Assembly (NCBI RefSeq): GCF_003073045.1
Contig: NC_037595.1
Span: forward strand, 10,594,074-10,658,073
Direction of reading: 5' to 3'
DNA length: 64,000 nucleotides
Source of the DNA: Pomacea canaliculata
Taxonomy: Eukaryota; Mollusca; Gastropoda; Architaenioglossa; Ampullariidae
Below, piece by piece: positions 1 to 20,109 of the stretch. Made by a program: the position numbers and the translations under genes. The notes below the pieces were generated by a model, which saw nothing but the letters and a program-made list of their open reading frames with translations, was not told the DNA's origin and searched no databases. Each line of letters begins with the position of its first letter. Position 1 is the first letter of the stretch.

Positions 1-165
1 CATTTAATATTTAGTAAAATGAATTTTTATTTGCGTGTTTGAGCTTCTTCTGCTCTTGACTAAACAAACAGTTTGTCATTATCTATCTGCAGCGAATGAA
101 TTGTTATAATTAAAAGGATTTGCTACTTTGTACTAAAACCGAGCACTTTTTTTTTTTTTCAAAAG

Positions 166-3100
166 ATTCACACTGGCCTGGTGCACAACATTATCCACCC
201 GATGCAGGCTAACGCTCTACCCCTCGATTCACCAACAATTGGTGACCTGATGAAAAATGCAGGCTACAGTACCCACTACACTGGCAAATGGCATTTGGGA
301 TTCTACAAGAAGGCCTTCCTGCCCACACATCGTGGGTTCGATTCCTTCTTAGGTATGCGACATTACACAGTACTATCACCTACAGCAGCGTGTTAATTTT
401 AGAGTAATGGATGAGCTGTAAGTGTAATTAAAATAATCAAATAATATATATATAAACGAACCCCTCGATTCGCTTTCAAATGGGAAGCTTGATTTTTTTT
501 CCCTTGTTTCACAAGATAGATTAGCTTGTACAGCAGTCAATTATCATGTGAATAATTAGCGTCGGCTGTAATTAAATGATTAACTATTAACTGTTTTTTT
601 GTATTTTGTCTTAGTCATGTTCTTTCGTCTTTCTTTTATCCTCTTATTCCTCTCACGCCAAGATGTCAGTATATTATTTCTAGTTATTAATTCATTAACA
701 TATATTTAATGCTCTATCACTCTTCGGTAATATTTCTTTGTGTCCAAGGTTTCCTGACAGGCTCAATCGACTATTACAATCACAAAAACTGTAACATGCA
801 GCACAAAGCCTGTGGCCTGGATCTTTACAAGGATGATGAACTTCTCCAAGACAAAGATGGAGTTTATGGACCTGACATGTACACAGCAAGAGCTCTGGAA
901 GTGATAAGGAATCATGACCCCACTAAGGTCAGTGTGTAAGAGAGCTAGTTGAAGTGTTGTTTATTTGAAACTACTAAGCCAAACAAACAAGCTGAGGACT
1001 TCTTTTGTAGTAAGTTCCTCAGTAAAATAAATCAAGATGTTTCATGCTAATTTCTAAAATGACAAAATTATATAGAGAATATTTTTTTCCAGCCGCTGCT
1101 TCTGTTCGTCTCGCATCAGTTGGTGCACACCCCACTACAGGTACCCGAGAGATACGTCAAACCTTACAATTACATCAAGGATAAAAGTCGAAGACTTTAT
1201 GCTGGTAACAAGTTTTATGATAATTATTCTTGGAAAAATCTGTTGTTTTAGTACACATTTCTTGCCGACTCTAGCTGGCCTAAGTTCTTACATTAGAATT
1301 TTTCTGTCGTTGTAGAGGCAGAACGAGTTTTTTCTTCGAAATTTTCTTGTATTTACTGAGTGTGGATGTTCCACTGCAGACCCTCCCCTTTACTCTCCTG
1401 CCTCCTCTTTCTTCTGTGGTTCTGTCTGACTTTTTTATATTAATTACAATTTTTTTTAATCAGCAAGTCACGTGATATAATATGTGACATCTCCGTCGAG
1501 ACTTTCTTTATATTTCTTCATGTCTGATTCTCATCACTGTCATCGCTGTTGAGAAGTTTCGCCGTGCAAGGGGAATGGTTGTGCATATCAGTAAAACGTT
1601 GAATGAGAAAGATCGCTGCACCCTTTTAAAGTCGTCAACACCCTAAGATTGCTTGAATGGGTGTTTTGCTGAGTGACCCTGAGGGTCTTTGAATGCCGGG
1701 AAAATGTCAACCACCTGAGTCACAAGAAACCAGTTTGGGGACAAACGCATTGGAACTGCGTGAAGTCCAAACTTTTTTGTGCATACATTTGCAATACAAT
1801 GGAACCTTGGGGCCCTGCGGAGGTGTAATGCTTAGACACTTTGCACTGTTTGGAAAGACCTTTGACCGGATCCATGCATAAACTGGAAATTTAATTATGC
1901 TTGTTGATCATTTTAAGTTACTCCTTTTGAGTATAGTTTACTATAAGTGGCCTTCATATCGTATATCGTACGGCGAAACATATACAGTCAAATCTCCCTA
2001 CTATGCCACTTACCGGGACCGAGCAAAAGTGGCATAGTAGCGAGGGTTCGTAAAAACGGCTTTATTTGTTCAAGTTACCCGTCAGTCCAAAGCAGGGGTG
2101 GGCAATTAATTTTCCCAAGGGGCCGCATGAGAAATTGGGATGGTTTTAGAGGGCCGGACTAATATAGTTAACTCAGTTTTACCTAATACTGTATGTATAG
2201 TATATATACTGGCGGGCGGGCCGGTCAGAGACAGGAGGCCTTTGCCCAGGTCTGGTCCAAAGCTCTCAAGAATCGTCGGCTTCGCTAGCTGTCTCTTCTC
2301 ATTCTCCCCCTCACCTCTTCATCCTCCACCCCTCCCAACCACATCCACGCACCTGCATCCTGTCGCTAGTCGACCCCCTCACACCTTCCCTCTGTCACGT
2401 GGCTGTCACCCGGCCAGCGACCACCACCCCCCACATTGCCAGCCTCCACCCTCCCTGTGTGCGTGCTATGTTCCATCCACCTAACAGCGATGTCCCACAC
2501 TACCATACAGTGTAATAATCGAGCACTGCGCGGAATTTCGCAACTTGTGTCTTTTAACAGTCACAATAGTGGCATAGTAGCGAGAGTCTGGTGTGGCATA
2601 GTAAATTTATTTTGCATTGAATTTATAGTCGGGACCGAGCAAAAGTGGCATAATACCGAGAGTGGCATAGTAGTGGGGTGGCATAGTAGGGAGATTTGAC
2701 TGTATTCCATTTCACAAAGTATGAGATTGTTGGGTGCACCTGTCACCTCGTGGAGGTCAGGAACTATTACCCTGTCCCCAGTAATGCTATCACTTCCTTA
2801 TGTTTTTAGGTATGATTTTAGCGGGTAAAAACAATGTCTTTTCTCTCTGCCTCTCTTTCCCTTCCTCCCACTCTCTCTTTCTCTCTCTGTACTTTTTGAT
2901 GAGGACTAGCTCTACACATGTACCAAATCAGTAGGGCGCGCACCCAAAGCCTTCCGATGCTCTAGCACTCGGGTGTCCAAAATGCATCTGAAGCCTGGAA
3001 AATGTTTTTTCAGGAATGACAGCGTGTCTGGACGACCACGTAGGAATACTAGAGAAAGCGCTGAAGGAGAAAGGTCTGTGGGACAACACCGTCTTCATTT

Positions 3101-5057
3101 TTTCCTCAGGTGAGGCGCCTTTATGTGCGAGCATGAATTTAAATGTGAGACTGTGTTCGGCAAAGTTTCACAAAATGATTATCCATTTTGAAGACTGCCA
3201 GCTATACGACAGTGTGTATCGAGAAGAAATAGAGCTTTCTGTGGCTTGTCTGAAGTGGACAAAGATGTCGAAAGCCAGAATTTCTAGTTTGCCTGTCCAT
3301 TTGCGCTAATGTGGGGCGGTATTGCTAGAAAACATAACCACACAGACACATGAGAGAGAAAGAAAAGAGATTAATTCATTGATTAATTATTGAAGGGTCC
3401 AATAGAAGGGAGAGAAAACTATAGTGATATTACAATGTTCCATTCATAGATATAAATAGTATAAATACAAGACAGAGCCTGTTTGTGTGCATTAATGTCC
3501 AATACTTCTTCTATTATTATATTATTTCTTTTTCGCTTCTGTTTCCTTTTACCGCATGGCTTTTAATGGCCTGCCACCCCGGTGTCTGGCTACACCACAT
3601 CGCAGACAACGGCGGGGAAGTTAATCAGGGCGCCAGCAACTGGCCCTTGCGGGGTAGCAAAGGCTCGCACCATGAAGGGGGAATCCGGGCCATCGGCTTT
3701 GTGACCGGCCCGCTGGTGGCTAGGAAGGGGACTGTCAACAACCAGATGATTCACATCTCCGACTGGCTGCCCACTTTGGCTCACCTGGCGGGAATCACCC
3801 CCAATGCTTCCTTAGCGGCCAAACTCGACGGATATAATCAGTGGGAGACAATAAGGTAGGCGCTAAAGTTGGAGATAAGGGACACAGATGAGTGAGTGTG
3901 TGAGAGACGGTAGTAGCAGTGTGTTTATACATGTGTACATATAAAGCTGCCCCCGAGAAAAGTGCGGTCTCTCTCATCCCCTAACAACCAGAAAAGGTAA
4001 TGGAACAACTCTTTCAACAATCCCCACCCTCCCTTGCGAGACCCTTACCCTCAACGCCTCTCTTGCGGGCTAACAGACTGTTTAGTTAGGGTTCAATAGG
4101 TCAGGTCAACAACACAGAGATCTCAACTGTACATCGATGCAATAATTAATCTATTTGTCCTTTTTATTGTTTGTGTCTTTTTGTTTCGCAAAGTTACGGC
4201 ACAAGTTCCCCCAGAACTGAATTCCTGATCAACATCGACATTTTGATGCCCTTGATGGGCGAGCGCCTGTACCCGGATCTCTTCGACACTCGGGTACGTG
4301 CCGGCATTCGCTTCGGAGACTACAAACTGATCACTGGCGACATCGGTAAGTCACCACCACCACTAGCACCACCACCATCGTAGCTGCTGTCGTCTTTGGC
4401 GCAGTGTGCGCGTCTTCAGTAAACGCTCTGCGTTAATTTTTAGTTTGTAAAAAAAATTCCATCATGTATCCAGCCTCTTTCTGGATCTCTTGTATTCCAG
4501 ATTAAATAAATGTTTCGATTTTTTACCAGGAATAAAAAAATCGTAGTTTACAATGCGACTTATATGACGGTGACAACTACGATTAAGAGTCTGACTCCAA
4601 CTGTCATCATCATAAATTTGTTGCTGTTCTTCTTCTACTTCTTCGGCTTCTGATTTCTTCTTATTTCTGATAATTTGTCTCCCTAGATTACTACAGAACT
4701 AAACTTTAAGTTATCTGAAAACATTTTAAGCTCACGCATCTTCTTAAACTCATTTCTTTGGTCACTACGTCCACAGGGAAAAATAACGACTACTACATGC
4801 CGGCGGAAATGACGAACTCCGGCCAGCAGGAAGTCAAGCTGGGCAACAGCAAAGGCCGAAACTACCGCCTCTTTAACATCATTGACGACCCGCTGGAACA
4901 ATATGACCTGGCCGACACACACCCCCAGCTGGTCCGCTTCCTGCTCAAGAGACTGGACCAGTGGAATAACGAGTCGGTACCGGTGCAGAACCCAACCTGG
5001 GAAGAACAGTCACGGCCGGGACCCCAAAACGGGTGGGTCTGGCGACCCTGGAAATAG
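166..5057 (+). CDS. ARSB: Arylsulfatase B-like sulfatase, C-terminal seven exons (5' end outside window)
   Basis: The likely role is hydrolysis of sulfate esters on glycans (N-acetylgalactosamine-4-sulfatase type, lysosomal or secreted). Exons: 166-352, 749-927, 1093-1204, 3014-3109, 3606-3855, 4194-4345, 4777-5057; all junctions are GT-AG with consistent phases, giving 418 codons plus stop. Visible family motifs, in order: [13 protein letters not shown] (sulfatase signature 2; Lys and His of the active site), [18 protein letters not shown] (active-site His), the metal-binding Asp-Asn in SSDNGG (split across exons 4 and 5), NWPLRGSKG with the conserved Lys, HISDWLPTL, and [13 protein letters not shown] near the C-terminus. 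Animal ARSB proteins are about 500-540 aa, so roughly 100 N-terminal residues, including the formylglycine Cys-x-Pro-x-Arg site, lie upstream of the window. ARSI/ARSJ are close relatives and cannot be excluded. AATAAA signals follow at 5647 and 5675. The third visible intron (1205-3013) hosts transposons. Confidence 0.93.
1985..2702. mobile_element. Non-autonomous pogo/Tigger-like DNA transposon in sulfatase intron
   Basis: The two ends form near-perfect terminal inverted repeats of about 25 bp beginning CAGTCAAATCTCCCTACTAT and are flanked by TA on both sides (1983-1984 and 2703-2704). This matches the TA target-site duplication and CAG-starting ends of the pogo/Tigger branch of Tc1-mariner. 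No transposase frame is visible in the 718 bp. A subterminal motif, TGGCATAGTA or its complement, recurs about seven times in the two flanks, which could serve as transposase-binding sites. Part of the internal length comes from a nested hAT element. Family assignment rests on end sequence and target site only. Confidence 0.75.
2093..2254. mobile_element. hAT-type MITE nested inside the pogo-like element
   Basis: The element starts CAGGGGTGGGCAA and ends TTTGCCCAGGTCTG; the ends are imperfect inverted repeats of the hAT/Charlie type. It is flanked by a perfect 8-bp direct repeat, GTCCAAAG, at 2085-2092 and 2255-2262, the target-site length typical of hAT. The 162-bp body has no coding capacity. 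Because it sits inside 1985-2702, it inserted after the pogo-like element. Confidence 0.82.
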
Positions 5058-6058
5058 ACTCCTGACCGAACATGTGAAATATTTAGACAAATGTGAACAT
5101 TTAAATATAGGTCATAGTCGACTTTGACAGCAGGTGTTTTTATCTACTACCCTGGTAAGAGGCCCAACCATGGTAGCGATTCCTCTGGTTTCATGTGTGG
5201 AATGTTTGAGGTCGAAGGTCATAAAAACACTGACGGACGTCTTGCATAGAAAAATGGTGAAATTCTGCAGCTGAGTGTTTTTTTTTATTTATTTTTGCAA
5301 TTCTGGTTTGTATTTTGTTCTTGGTGTGGTTACAGCATTTCACGTCTGCGTGGAGGAACAACAAAGCCACAGATCTGGGATATGGAAGTTTTCTTTGCGC
5401 GTGCGAGTCAGTGTGTATGCGTGAGTTTGTGTGTCGTGTTTGTGTGGAGCTAGTAGTGGTATTTAGAAATATGTCTGTATTGTAAAATTCAGGTGCATAA
5501 TCCGCATTTATTTCATAGCTGCTGATAAAACTTGCAAAGAAATGCCGAAAGCTCCAGCCAGTCCTACTTATTTCTTTGAGTGTAAAGGTTCATTTTTCCT
5601 TATCCATTATTTCGCTGACTCGTGCTTGCCGGGTATACCTTATGCTAATAAATATAGTCTATAAACATTATGCTAATAAATATAGTCTATATCTAAAAGC
5701 TGTTCTGAGAAGATGCTTTAGGATAGTCTGGTTTATAGTGTTTGCATGCTTTTGTATTTTTCAAGATTAAATCCACTTGAATTTGAATGAAGAAATGGAT
5801 GTTTGTTCAAAATAAAAATGGTTTGTATGGCGGTCACTAGAGATTGGCAAAAGATGGAGACAGAGACGGGTAGGGACTGAAGGGATAGGGGGAGAAAGAC
5901 AGACAGGCAGAGGTATTGTGAGAGAGGGAGAAAAGAAGAAACGGAGACAGGCAGTAAGGAAGTACTCATCAAAGTGTTTTCAGTATTAATGTATGTAGAA
6001 GGCAGTCAACCACATAAGACACTACCAGCTTCATCAGTATCCATACCAACGGCGAAGT
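5058..6058. other. Intergenic space between convergent sulfatase and GH3 genes
   Basis: This kilobase should hold the 3' UTR of the sulfatase (+) and of the first GH3 gene (-). Candidate AATAAA signals lie at 5647, 5675 and about 5811. Apart from a 28-bp tandem duplication at 5641 and purine-rich low-complexity sequence near 5850-5960, I see no coding feature. Confidence 0.6.
5641..5690 (+). repeat. 28-bp tandem duplication carrying a duplicated AATAAA
   Basis: A 28-base unit starting TATGCTAATAAATATAGTCT at 5641 begins again at 5669, the second copy running to about 5690. Each copy contains AATAAA (5647-5652 and 5675-5680), so the probable polyadenylation signal of the sulfatase is doubled. 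Confidence 0.8.
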
Positions 6059-13161
<7,103 letters not shown>

Positions 13162-13499
13162 TGTTATCTGGGGCACAAAAAACTGGCCAAACAGTTGTGC
13201 CAAATACAGACACCAGCAAAGAAACTGTGCATTTATGAACTTTGCTTTATCTCTAAAGCCTTGATCCTTCATAACTTTGTAGTGATAAGACCCAGGGGAA
13301 GATGTGGGCTGTTTTCTTGTATTTTGCACTTTTAATGGAATTTACAAAATATAGAATGTCATGTCTAATAGCTATCGCTTATTAGATAACCAGAACCCCA
13401 GGATGGACTGATAGAAAGAGGAATAAATTGGTAGGTATCATGCAGCCAGTTCATGTCCGACAGAGTACAGCAGAAAACCTTCACACTCACAAAAACGAT

Positions 13500-14620
13500 G
13501 CAAAATTATTTTAGGCCACTGTAAAGTCTTTAACATGAGATCCCTCTGAGAAAAATAGTCTAGCACAGGAACGTTGTTATGAACATTGTCAGCAGGTCTT
13601 TAATGACTTCATTGATAGAGCCATTGGTGTTACTGAACAGGATAAGGAGACGATAAAACAACAGGTGACAAGAATGCTGTCAACCTCTATGATGAATTTC
13701 CAGGGTTGTCCATGGGACATATTTTTCTATCCCATCCCGTCCCGTCCCATGGCAATTTATGCCTGTCCCATCCCGTCCCATCCCACGGGACGTTTCCCAT
13801 GGGATTCCCATGGTATTAACAATCCTATGGACAACACTGAAAACCACTTTTCGGCTTTTGTTCTATAATTCCTGCTACTTCACATACAATAGATGATTCA
13901 GAGGAAAGATTTAAATCCTTGATGAATGAAATAACAGTAAATTTATTTTGCAATATCAAGTATCGACTACCATGGGAAATACAAGTGTGTGCTGTCCCGT
14001 CCCATCCCATCCCATGGGACGTTTCCCATGGGATTCCCATTCCTATGGACAACACTGTGAATTTCTAGATGCTGACATGGCTAAGGAAGAAGTTACCAAA
14101 GCTCTACGTGCGTTAAAGAACAAGCAGCTGGTACTGATGGATTAATTAGAGAATTTTTTAAGTCTGCGATTTCTGACAAGTTTATTCTTGGTAAAAGTCA
14201 TCAATAAAATCTTTAATACGGGACAATTTCCATCAGAAGGGACTGAACCATCATTCAACCCCTGAACAAGGTGACCCTAACAACCCTGACAGCTATAGAT
14301 GAATTTCATTGTTAAATATAAGTGGCTAGCTGTAGAGTTTTATATTAAATCAAAGACTTTCAAAATCGATTGTAGAAAACCAGGTTACAGAGATGGTATC
14401 AAAAAATACAGTACAATATATCATAATATCTCAGCTATGGTTCAAAAACAACTGCTACCATATTTAATTATGTGTGGGAAAATCAGGGCGTGGAAGATGT
14501 GAAACTGTTTTTGAAAGCTTTTAAACAAAAGCTTATTGATAATTGGGATCAATACTGGAATGGAAGTATTATGAAAGCTTCGGTTGTAGATCGCTTTTCA
14601 TTTTATCGAAAATAAAATCG
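13500..14620 (+). mobile_element. Degenerate non-LTR retrotransposon (LINE) remnant
   Basis: Short translated pieces match reverse-transcriptase ORFs of CR1/Jockey-like LINEs: ENSLAQERCYEHCQQVFNDF near 13545, NLYDEF/LDADMAKEEVTKALRALKNK around the MITE, phrases resembling AGTDGLI, EFFKSA and GDPNNPDSYR at 14115-14300, and a C-terminal-like DNWDQYWNGS...VDRFSFYRK at about 14535-14615. Frames are broken by stops and indels, so it is inactive and 5' truncated. It is cut by the hAT element at 13701-14057. The clade is uncertain. Confidence 0.72.
13701..14057. mobile_element. hAT-type MITE inserted into the LINE remnant
   Basis: The left end CAGGGTTGTCCATGGG is complementary to the right end CCTATGGACAACACTG. 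The 8-bp target duplication TGAATTTC is perfect (13693-13700 and 14058-14065). Removing the element rejoins the LINE reading frame (NLYDEF then LDADM), independent support for the boundaries. A second copy of the right end lies internally, ending at 13839, and both halves carry CCCATCCCGTCCCATGGGA-like strings, so the element appears internally duplicated. No coding capacity. Confidence 0.85.
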
Positions 14621-15085
14621 CTTTATTTTCTGTATTTACTTATTTAAATGTTTTTATATACCTATTTAAATGTTCTTTATCTACCTACTTAAATGATGTC
14701 CAACACCGTAATGCTTTTTGTCCTTTTGTCCAGGTGTTGTATATTTTGGAAAAAAAACATGTTATGTTCTTGTGTCAAAGATATATTTATATCACTTATT
14801 TTGTCTGTCTCTGCTTTCTCTCTCCTTTATATTTATCATTTTTCTCATTCGTCGCTGTCTCTCGCTCTCACTCTTGCATACACATGACCGCGTGCTCATA
14901 TTATCATCAGAGCAAAGTACTACAGGAAACAAAATTTATTACATATTCAATACAAAAGTGGAAACTGCGTGGATTGGAAAACCTGACAGTGTTTTCAATA
15001 CTAACTGCATGTTGATGAGAGGTTTCACGACGCCGAGATATCACTTCAGGCATGTTTCTCAGGTGTTCCACGCCAACAACTGAGT

Positions 15086-18000
15086 TTAAAAGCGTCCGAG
15101 GTGTTTAGAACCAACGATGTTGAAATATGCAAGTTCAACATTACTCGGAACCGTTTTTTTCTGGTACGGCTGTTGTCCCCCAGCGTGGATGGCCATTCTC
15201 GCTGCACAAGAATGTTCGAAGACAGATATTATTCTGCATTCTATAGTGTCAATAAGGTGTACATTTAAACATTTAAAAGGTAGATAACATACTCGTATCT
15301 GCTTTTGATATTGCTTTATATTTGACCAGTGTCATAAACACTTATCTATGGTGAATTAGCAGAAATCTAGAACATCGACCATGCCAGAGGGTATGATGGG
15401 TCGAAAACGTGTTCCTAAACTTTTTACACTGGATAACCCTTATCGTAGTATATTTGGTAGGACAATTTCAGATATCTTATCTTCCCATGCCAGTTTTTGA
15501 ACCAAATAAGAAGAAAGTCTGTTCCAACGTGTCTTTTGCGAGAGCGCTGTTCCATACGACCCCTGAAGTCTACTGGCTGCTTTCCTCGTACTCATTTTCA
15601 ATGTAGAGCCCAATAGCAGGCTTAATTTATGCATGCTAGTGTTAATTACAAAACATACAGAGAGAGAGGGCCAAAGAGGTAAAGAGAGGGAAATGGTAAA
15701 CGAAGATAGTTTAGTCACTTTTGTCGTGTTCTGAAATAGTAGATTCCTTCAAAGTCGACAGCCGAAGACAGCAATAGTATATCAGCGTGCTTATCTTCCG
15801 GGCAGATTGCAGAACACTTCGTAACTAACACCGACCCCGTGGGTTCACTATGTTAGCAAGTGACTACACTACACCCCCATGTGGTTTGTGAGTCTGTCTC
15901 ACCGTTAGGGACCACCCATCCTTCGTTCATCCACACCGCCATCTGATGAGCCTCGATCTTGAACGGCACCACAAGGTCACGCTGACCAGCTGTCAATATA
16001 TACCGGTTGAAAAACACCAGCTGCAGTTTCGGCGTAGACAATGACGAGTCCAACCATTCAATGTAAATTTGGACGACCTGAGAAAACATCGTCAACACAT
16101 CACTAAATATAAACGGTTTGGAAAACAACATCAGCACATTACGTTTTCTGAGAAACTGATGGAGTTTTTTTTTTATAAATGTGTTGATTGGTATTGTTGA
16201 GAACTCCGTCATATACGCGTACATAAACACACACACGCACACTAAACGCATATTACAAGCATAAAATACAAACATCCACACACATACATACACTGTCTTC
16301 TTTAAGCATCACATGACAATAAATAAACAAACAGCACCTACTTGAAGCCAAATTGCAAGTAACATTGCCCTTAAATATCTGTCAGCAGTCAGCCTAAAAG
16401 CTACCTGGCCAGATGGAAGAAAGACAGCAACTCACTTCTTCACTGTCCACCTCTCCAACGTTGCTGACCAGCACTTGTCCAAGCAGTGGGTCACCAGCCT
16501 TGATGGAGGCCGGGACAGTGAGAGCACGGTATGCGAAAGTCGTGTAGGACAGGCCGTAACCGAAGGGATAGAGCGGATCGCCTTTAAAGTAACGGTACGT
16601 CCTCCCGTCCATGGAGTAGTTGACCATGTCAGGCAGCTGTACAAACATTGTTTCAGCCTTATATTCGTTTTAGGTAAACTTCTTAGCCTGGTGGTACCGC
16701 ACTTGAAGGTCGCCGACTCGAAGCTTGCTCGTATCTGAAAAACTTCCTCTATTGCTACTCCCTTTCCCCACAGAAAACTGGTTCTTCGTTTATCACGAGT
16801 CAAAGATGGCAGAAGCGGAGAAAGGGTCAAATAATTACAGTTCATGTTGACACAATAAGGACTAACAATTTACTACTGTTGTTGTTTTATTGGAGTATTT
16901 ACCCATTTACCCACTGCTTTGAATGGTTCATTAGGAAAAGCTGTCAACGTGACTTATTTTTTAAGACATTCGCAGTTACGTCTTTATTTACCTGAGATGC
17001 CAGAAGAGGCCAGGTGAAGGGTAACCTGCCAGCAGGACCCGGCTTGGCCACCGAGATTGGCAATCGACCGCCAGATAGCACTTCCTGATGCCTGAGCGGG
17101 TAGAAAACATTCCAAAATGGCGGAAACTTTGGCCTCACTTTCAGCGAAAGAGATGTTGAGGGGGCCAGCATTCAACAAAATCAGAATGATCGGTGTGCTC
17201 ATTGGCGCTGAAAGGAATCAGAGAAAGAAAACTTGTATTAAGCTGACCTTCAAAACTTTAGATGGTTCAGAAAAAGACAGATAAGTACATGAGTTCAGAG
17301 CAAATCTGTCAAACACGATGTAGATAAGGACGTACTGTTCTGGATGACATCGGTCAGAAGGGCCTTCTGCTGTCCCGGTAACTCTAGGTCAGGACGATCC
17401 CGACCTTCTGCTTCCACTGTTTGACCTGAACAGAATACAGTTTTTCTTTTAGCTTTCTAAGGATCAGCAACAACAACTACTACTACTAATAATAATAATA
17501 ATCGCTTTACCTATCCATCAAGGGCGGGTAAAGGCGCTTTACATAATAAAGCACACAAAACTAGAGGGCGATATTTAGTCGCGGGTCAGTTATTTTGCGG
17601 TTTTTATGTTGTGCTTTCCATAATTTGCTGGCCTGTCATTGAGTGTGTGCGCGTGGATGAGTGGGATCAAGCGACATTTCACCTCATCCTTGTGTAACCC
17701 TATCCGTCCTATCTCAGGACAGTATTGAATATAGATCAGATAGTTCCATCACACTAGGATGATACAAAAGACCACACGACATCAAAACACATGGCTGGTG
17801 CATTTAAGGTGCATCCACGCCGTTAGAGAAAAAGAAATCGATGGAAAAACGGAAAGCCATGGAGGAAAACCAAAAGCAACAGCCAGGAAAAATAGTCCAG
17901 GGTGATAAGGCTCCAAGCAAGAATCCCAGGCAAAAAAAAAAAAAAAAGAAAAAAAACAAACAATTGTCCTCCCCTTCCCTCCATGACAACACGTCACGGC

Positions 18001-20053
18001 AGTTAGCAGGAAGAACACACAAAAGCATTGATGCTTTTTATTCTAGACAAAGACTAAGGTGGGGAGAAAGAGAAGGAAGCAAAGTGGAGAAAGAATTCAT
18101 TGAAACCAAAAGGTCCTACCTGTACCCAGCACGACGAAGATGACCGCCGTGTTGTTTATCACGTTCAGCACGCTGTCGCGGTCATAATTCTTGCAGGCAG
18201 GGTTATCACACCCTGATGCAAAATGAACGTTGGTAGCGAACTCTGCCATGCCTTGCAGCACAGTCACGATGTCTTCATCCGGGACATTGGGAGCATAGTC
18301 TCCGAACATGTCGCTCGTAACATTGGCCATAGGGCCTACCACCTGGGGAAAAGACATGGATTTGTATGTCTGGAAATATGACCTACGCCTTTGGACATTG
18401 TGTCTCTGAACATAGGCCTCTCTACCATGAGTAAAAATATCGTCCTAACATACATAGAATATCATAAAGTATGTACAAAAAAACAACTGGAGTGTTCGCT
18501 ATATCGTTATTTAAGGAATCAAAAAGGCATGTCATAGATTTGTATCGCAATACTGTTTACTGACAAAGAAAAATGTTTTTTATATACATTTCGCACCTGC
18601 TAAAACGCTAGTATGGGGAATACAGCATTTTTCATCAAGAGACAAAAAGCTGTATTGAAACAAAAAAAGGAAAAAGTTGACACCAGTTATTCTTAGTCAT
18701 TCAAGATGTTCTCAATAAAATAAGTTACTCTTTCAGGCGACTTACGGCGATATTGTCGGGATTCGGTAAGGGCAAAACTCCGTTGTTTTTCAGCAATACA
18801 AAAGTTTTGAGAGCTGCCTCCACCGCTAAACCTTTGTGATCGTCCGTTTCAACTTCTGCCGAGGTCAGGTTGCTGTAAGGGTTCAATTCCGGGGGGTCAA
18901 ATTCACCGAGCCTCATGCGGGTGTAAAACAGTGGTGCAACCATTTCCCGCACTTTTTGTTCCGTCAATTTTCCTTGCTGAACAGCCTCCACTACAGATTT
19001 TTAAAAATTTGATTTAGTTTTATTCACAGATTGGCCTCAATGGTCTATTGTGTACACGGCTACGTCTGTATACTGTATTATTAATGAAAAAACTACTATA
19101 AGAAGAATTGATACCATACATAAATCCATACACACAGGGGGGGGAGGGGGGGAAGAAAACGTAATAACAGCAATCTATAACAAGAAATATAAAATATAGA
19201 AAAAACTTGTTCTAAGTTTGTGACACACGTACAATAGAGTGCTCTTGTTCCTTCAGCTTCTGTTTTCTTTGAATGCCGCCAACATAATTCTAATTGGCTT
19301 TGTGCTGTAACTGTACAGACTAGAATGTTCCCTTGCTGAATAGCGGTGGTTGTGGTTGAGATTTTTATTTATTCTGCATTTGCATTCTCTTCTGTGCATC
19401 TATCCACATGTTCGTTGTGACAGAATGATATACGCTAAGTTTGTGGTTCTACTTTTTTTCCTCAGTGCAATGCGATTTTTGTCTAATGATGTGGCACTAT
19501 AGATATTCGTTGTCTCTCATCCTTGGTTCTGACTTTCCGTTTAAAAAAAAACAGTTAGATACGCACACAGAGACAAACGACAGACCTAATGAAAAGAAAA
19601 CAGGGTTCTGCAGGTTGTCAGACAGCTCCAGGTTGACGCCCGCATTTACACAGCCCGCCACTGTGCTGACGCTATCGTTGTAGTAGTGGTGCTCACTGAT
19701 GATGTTCTCAATGGCACCCTGGTCGCTGACGACGTAGCCGGTAAAGTTCCATTCGTTTCTCAAAATGTTCGTCAGCAGCTCTTGGTTAGCACACGCTGGT
19801 ACACCATTGATCCTGCAGAACGGTCTGGTTCCTTAAAAATCGTTTGACTAAACATGATGTGTGTGCTAAATGGCTGTATGTTTTACTTCAGTGCAAACGG
19901 AAATCTGTTTAACACTTTTTGCGTTTTTTCTGTTGATCATGTGCACTACAACTGTCATCATATACTTCGTTCATGCCTCTTTTTGTGACTAAATGCTGGT
20001 TAAACAATGAAATTTGTACACATGATGATGATGATGATGAGGATGATGGATGA

Positions 20054-20109
<56 letters not shown>

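Larger units (their letters stand above)
13162..15085. other. Spacer between the two GH3 genes
   Basis: This should contain the promoter and 5' UTR of copy A (just above 13161) and the 3' UTR of copy B (below 15086). Most of the middle is a degenerate LINE with a hAT MITE inside it. I see no clear TATA box or other gene. Confidence 0.6.
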
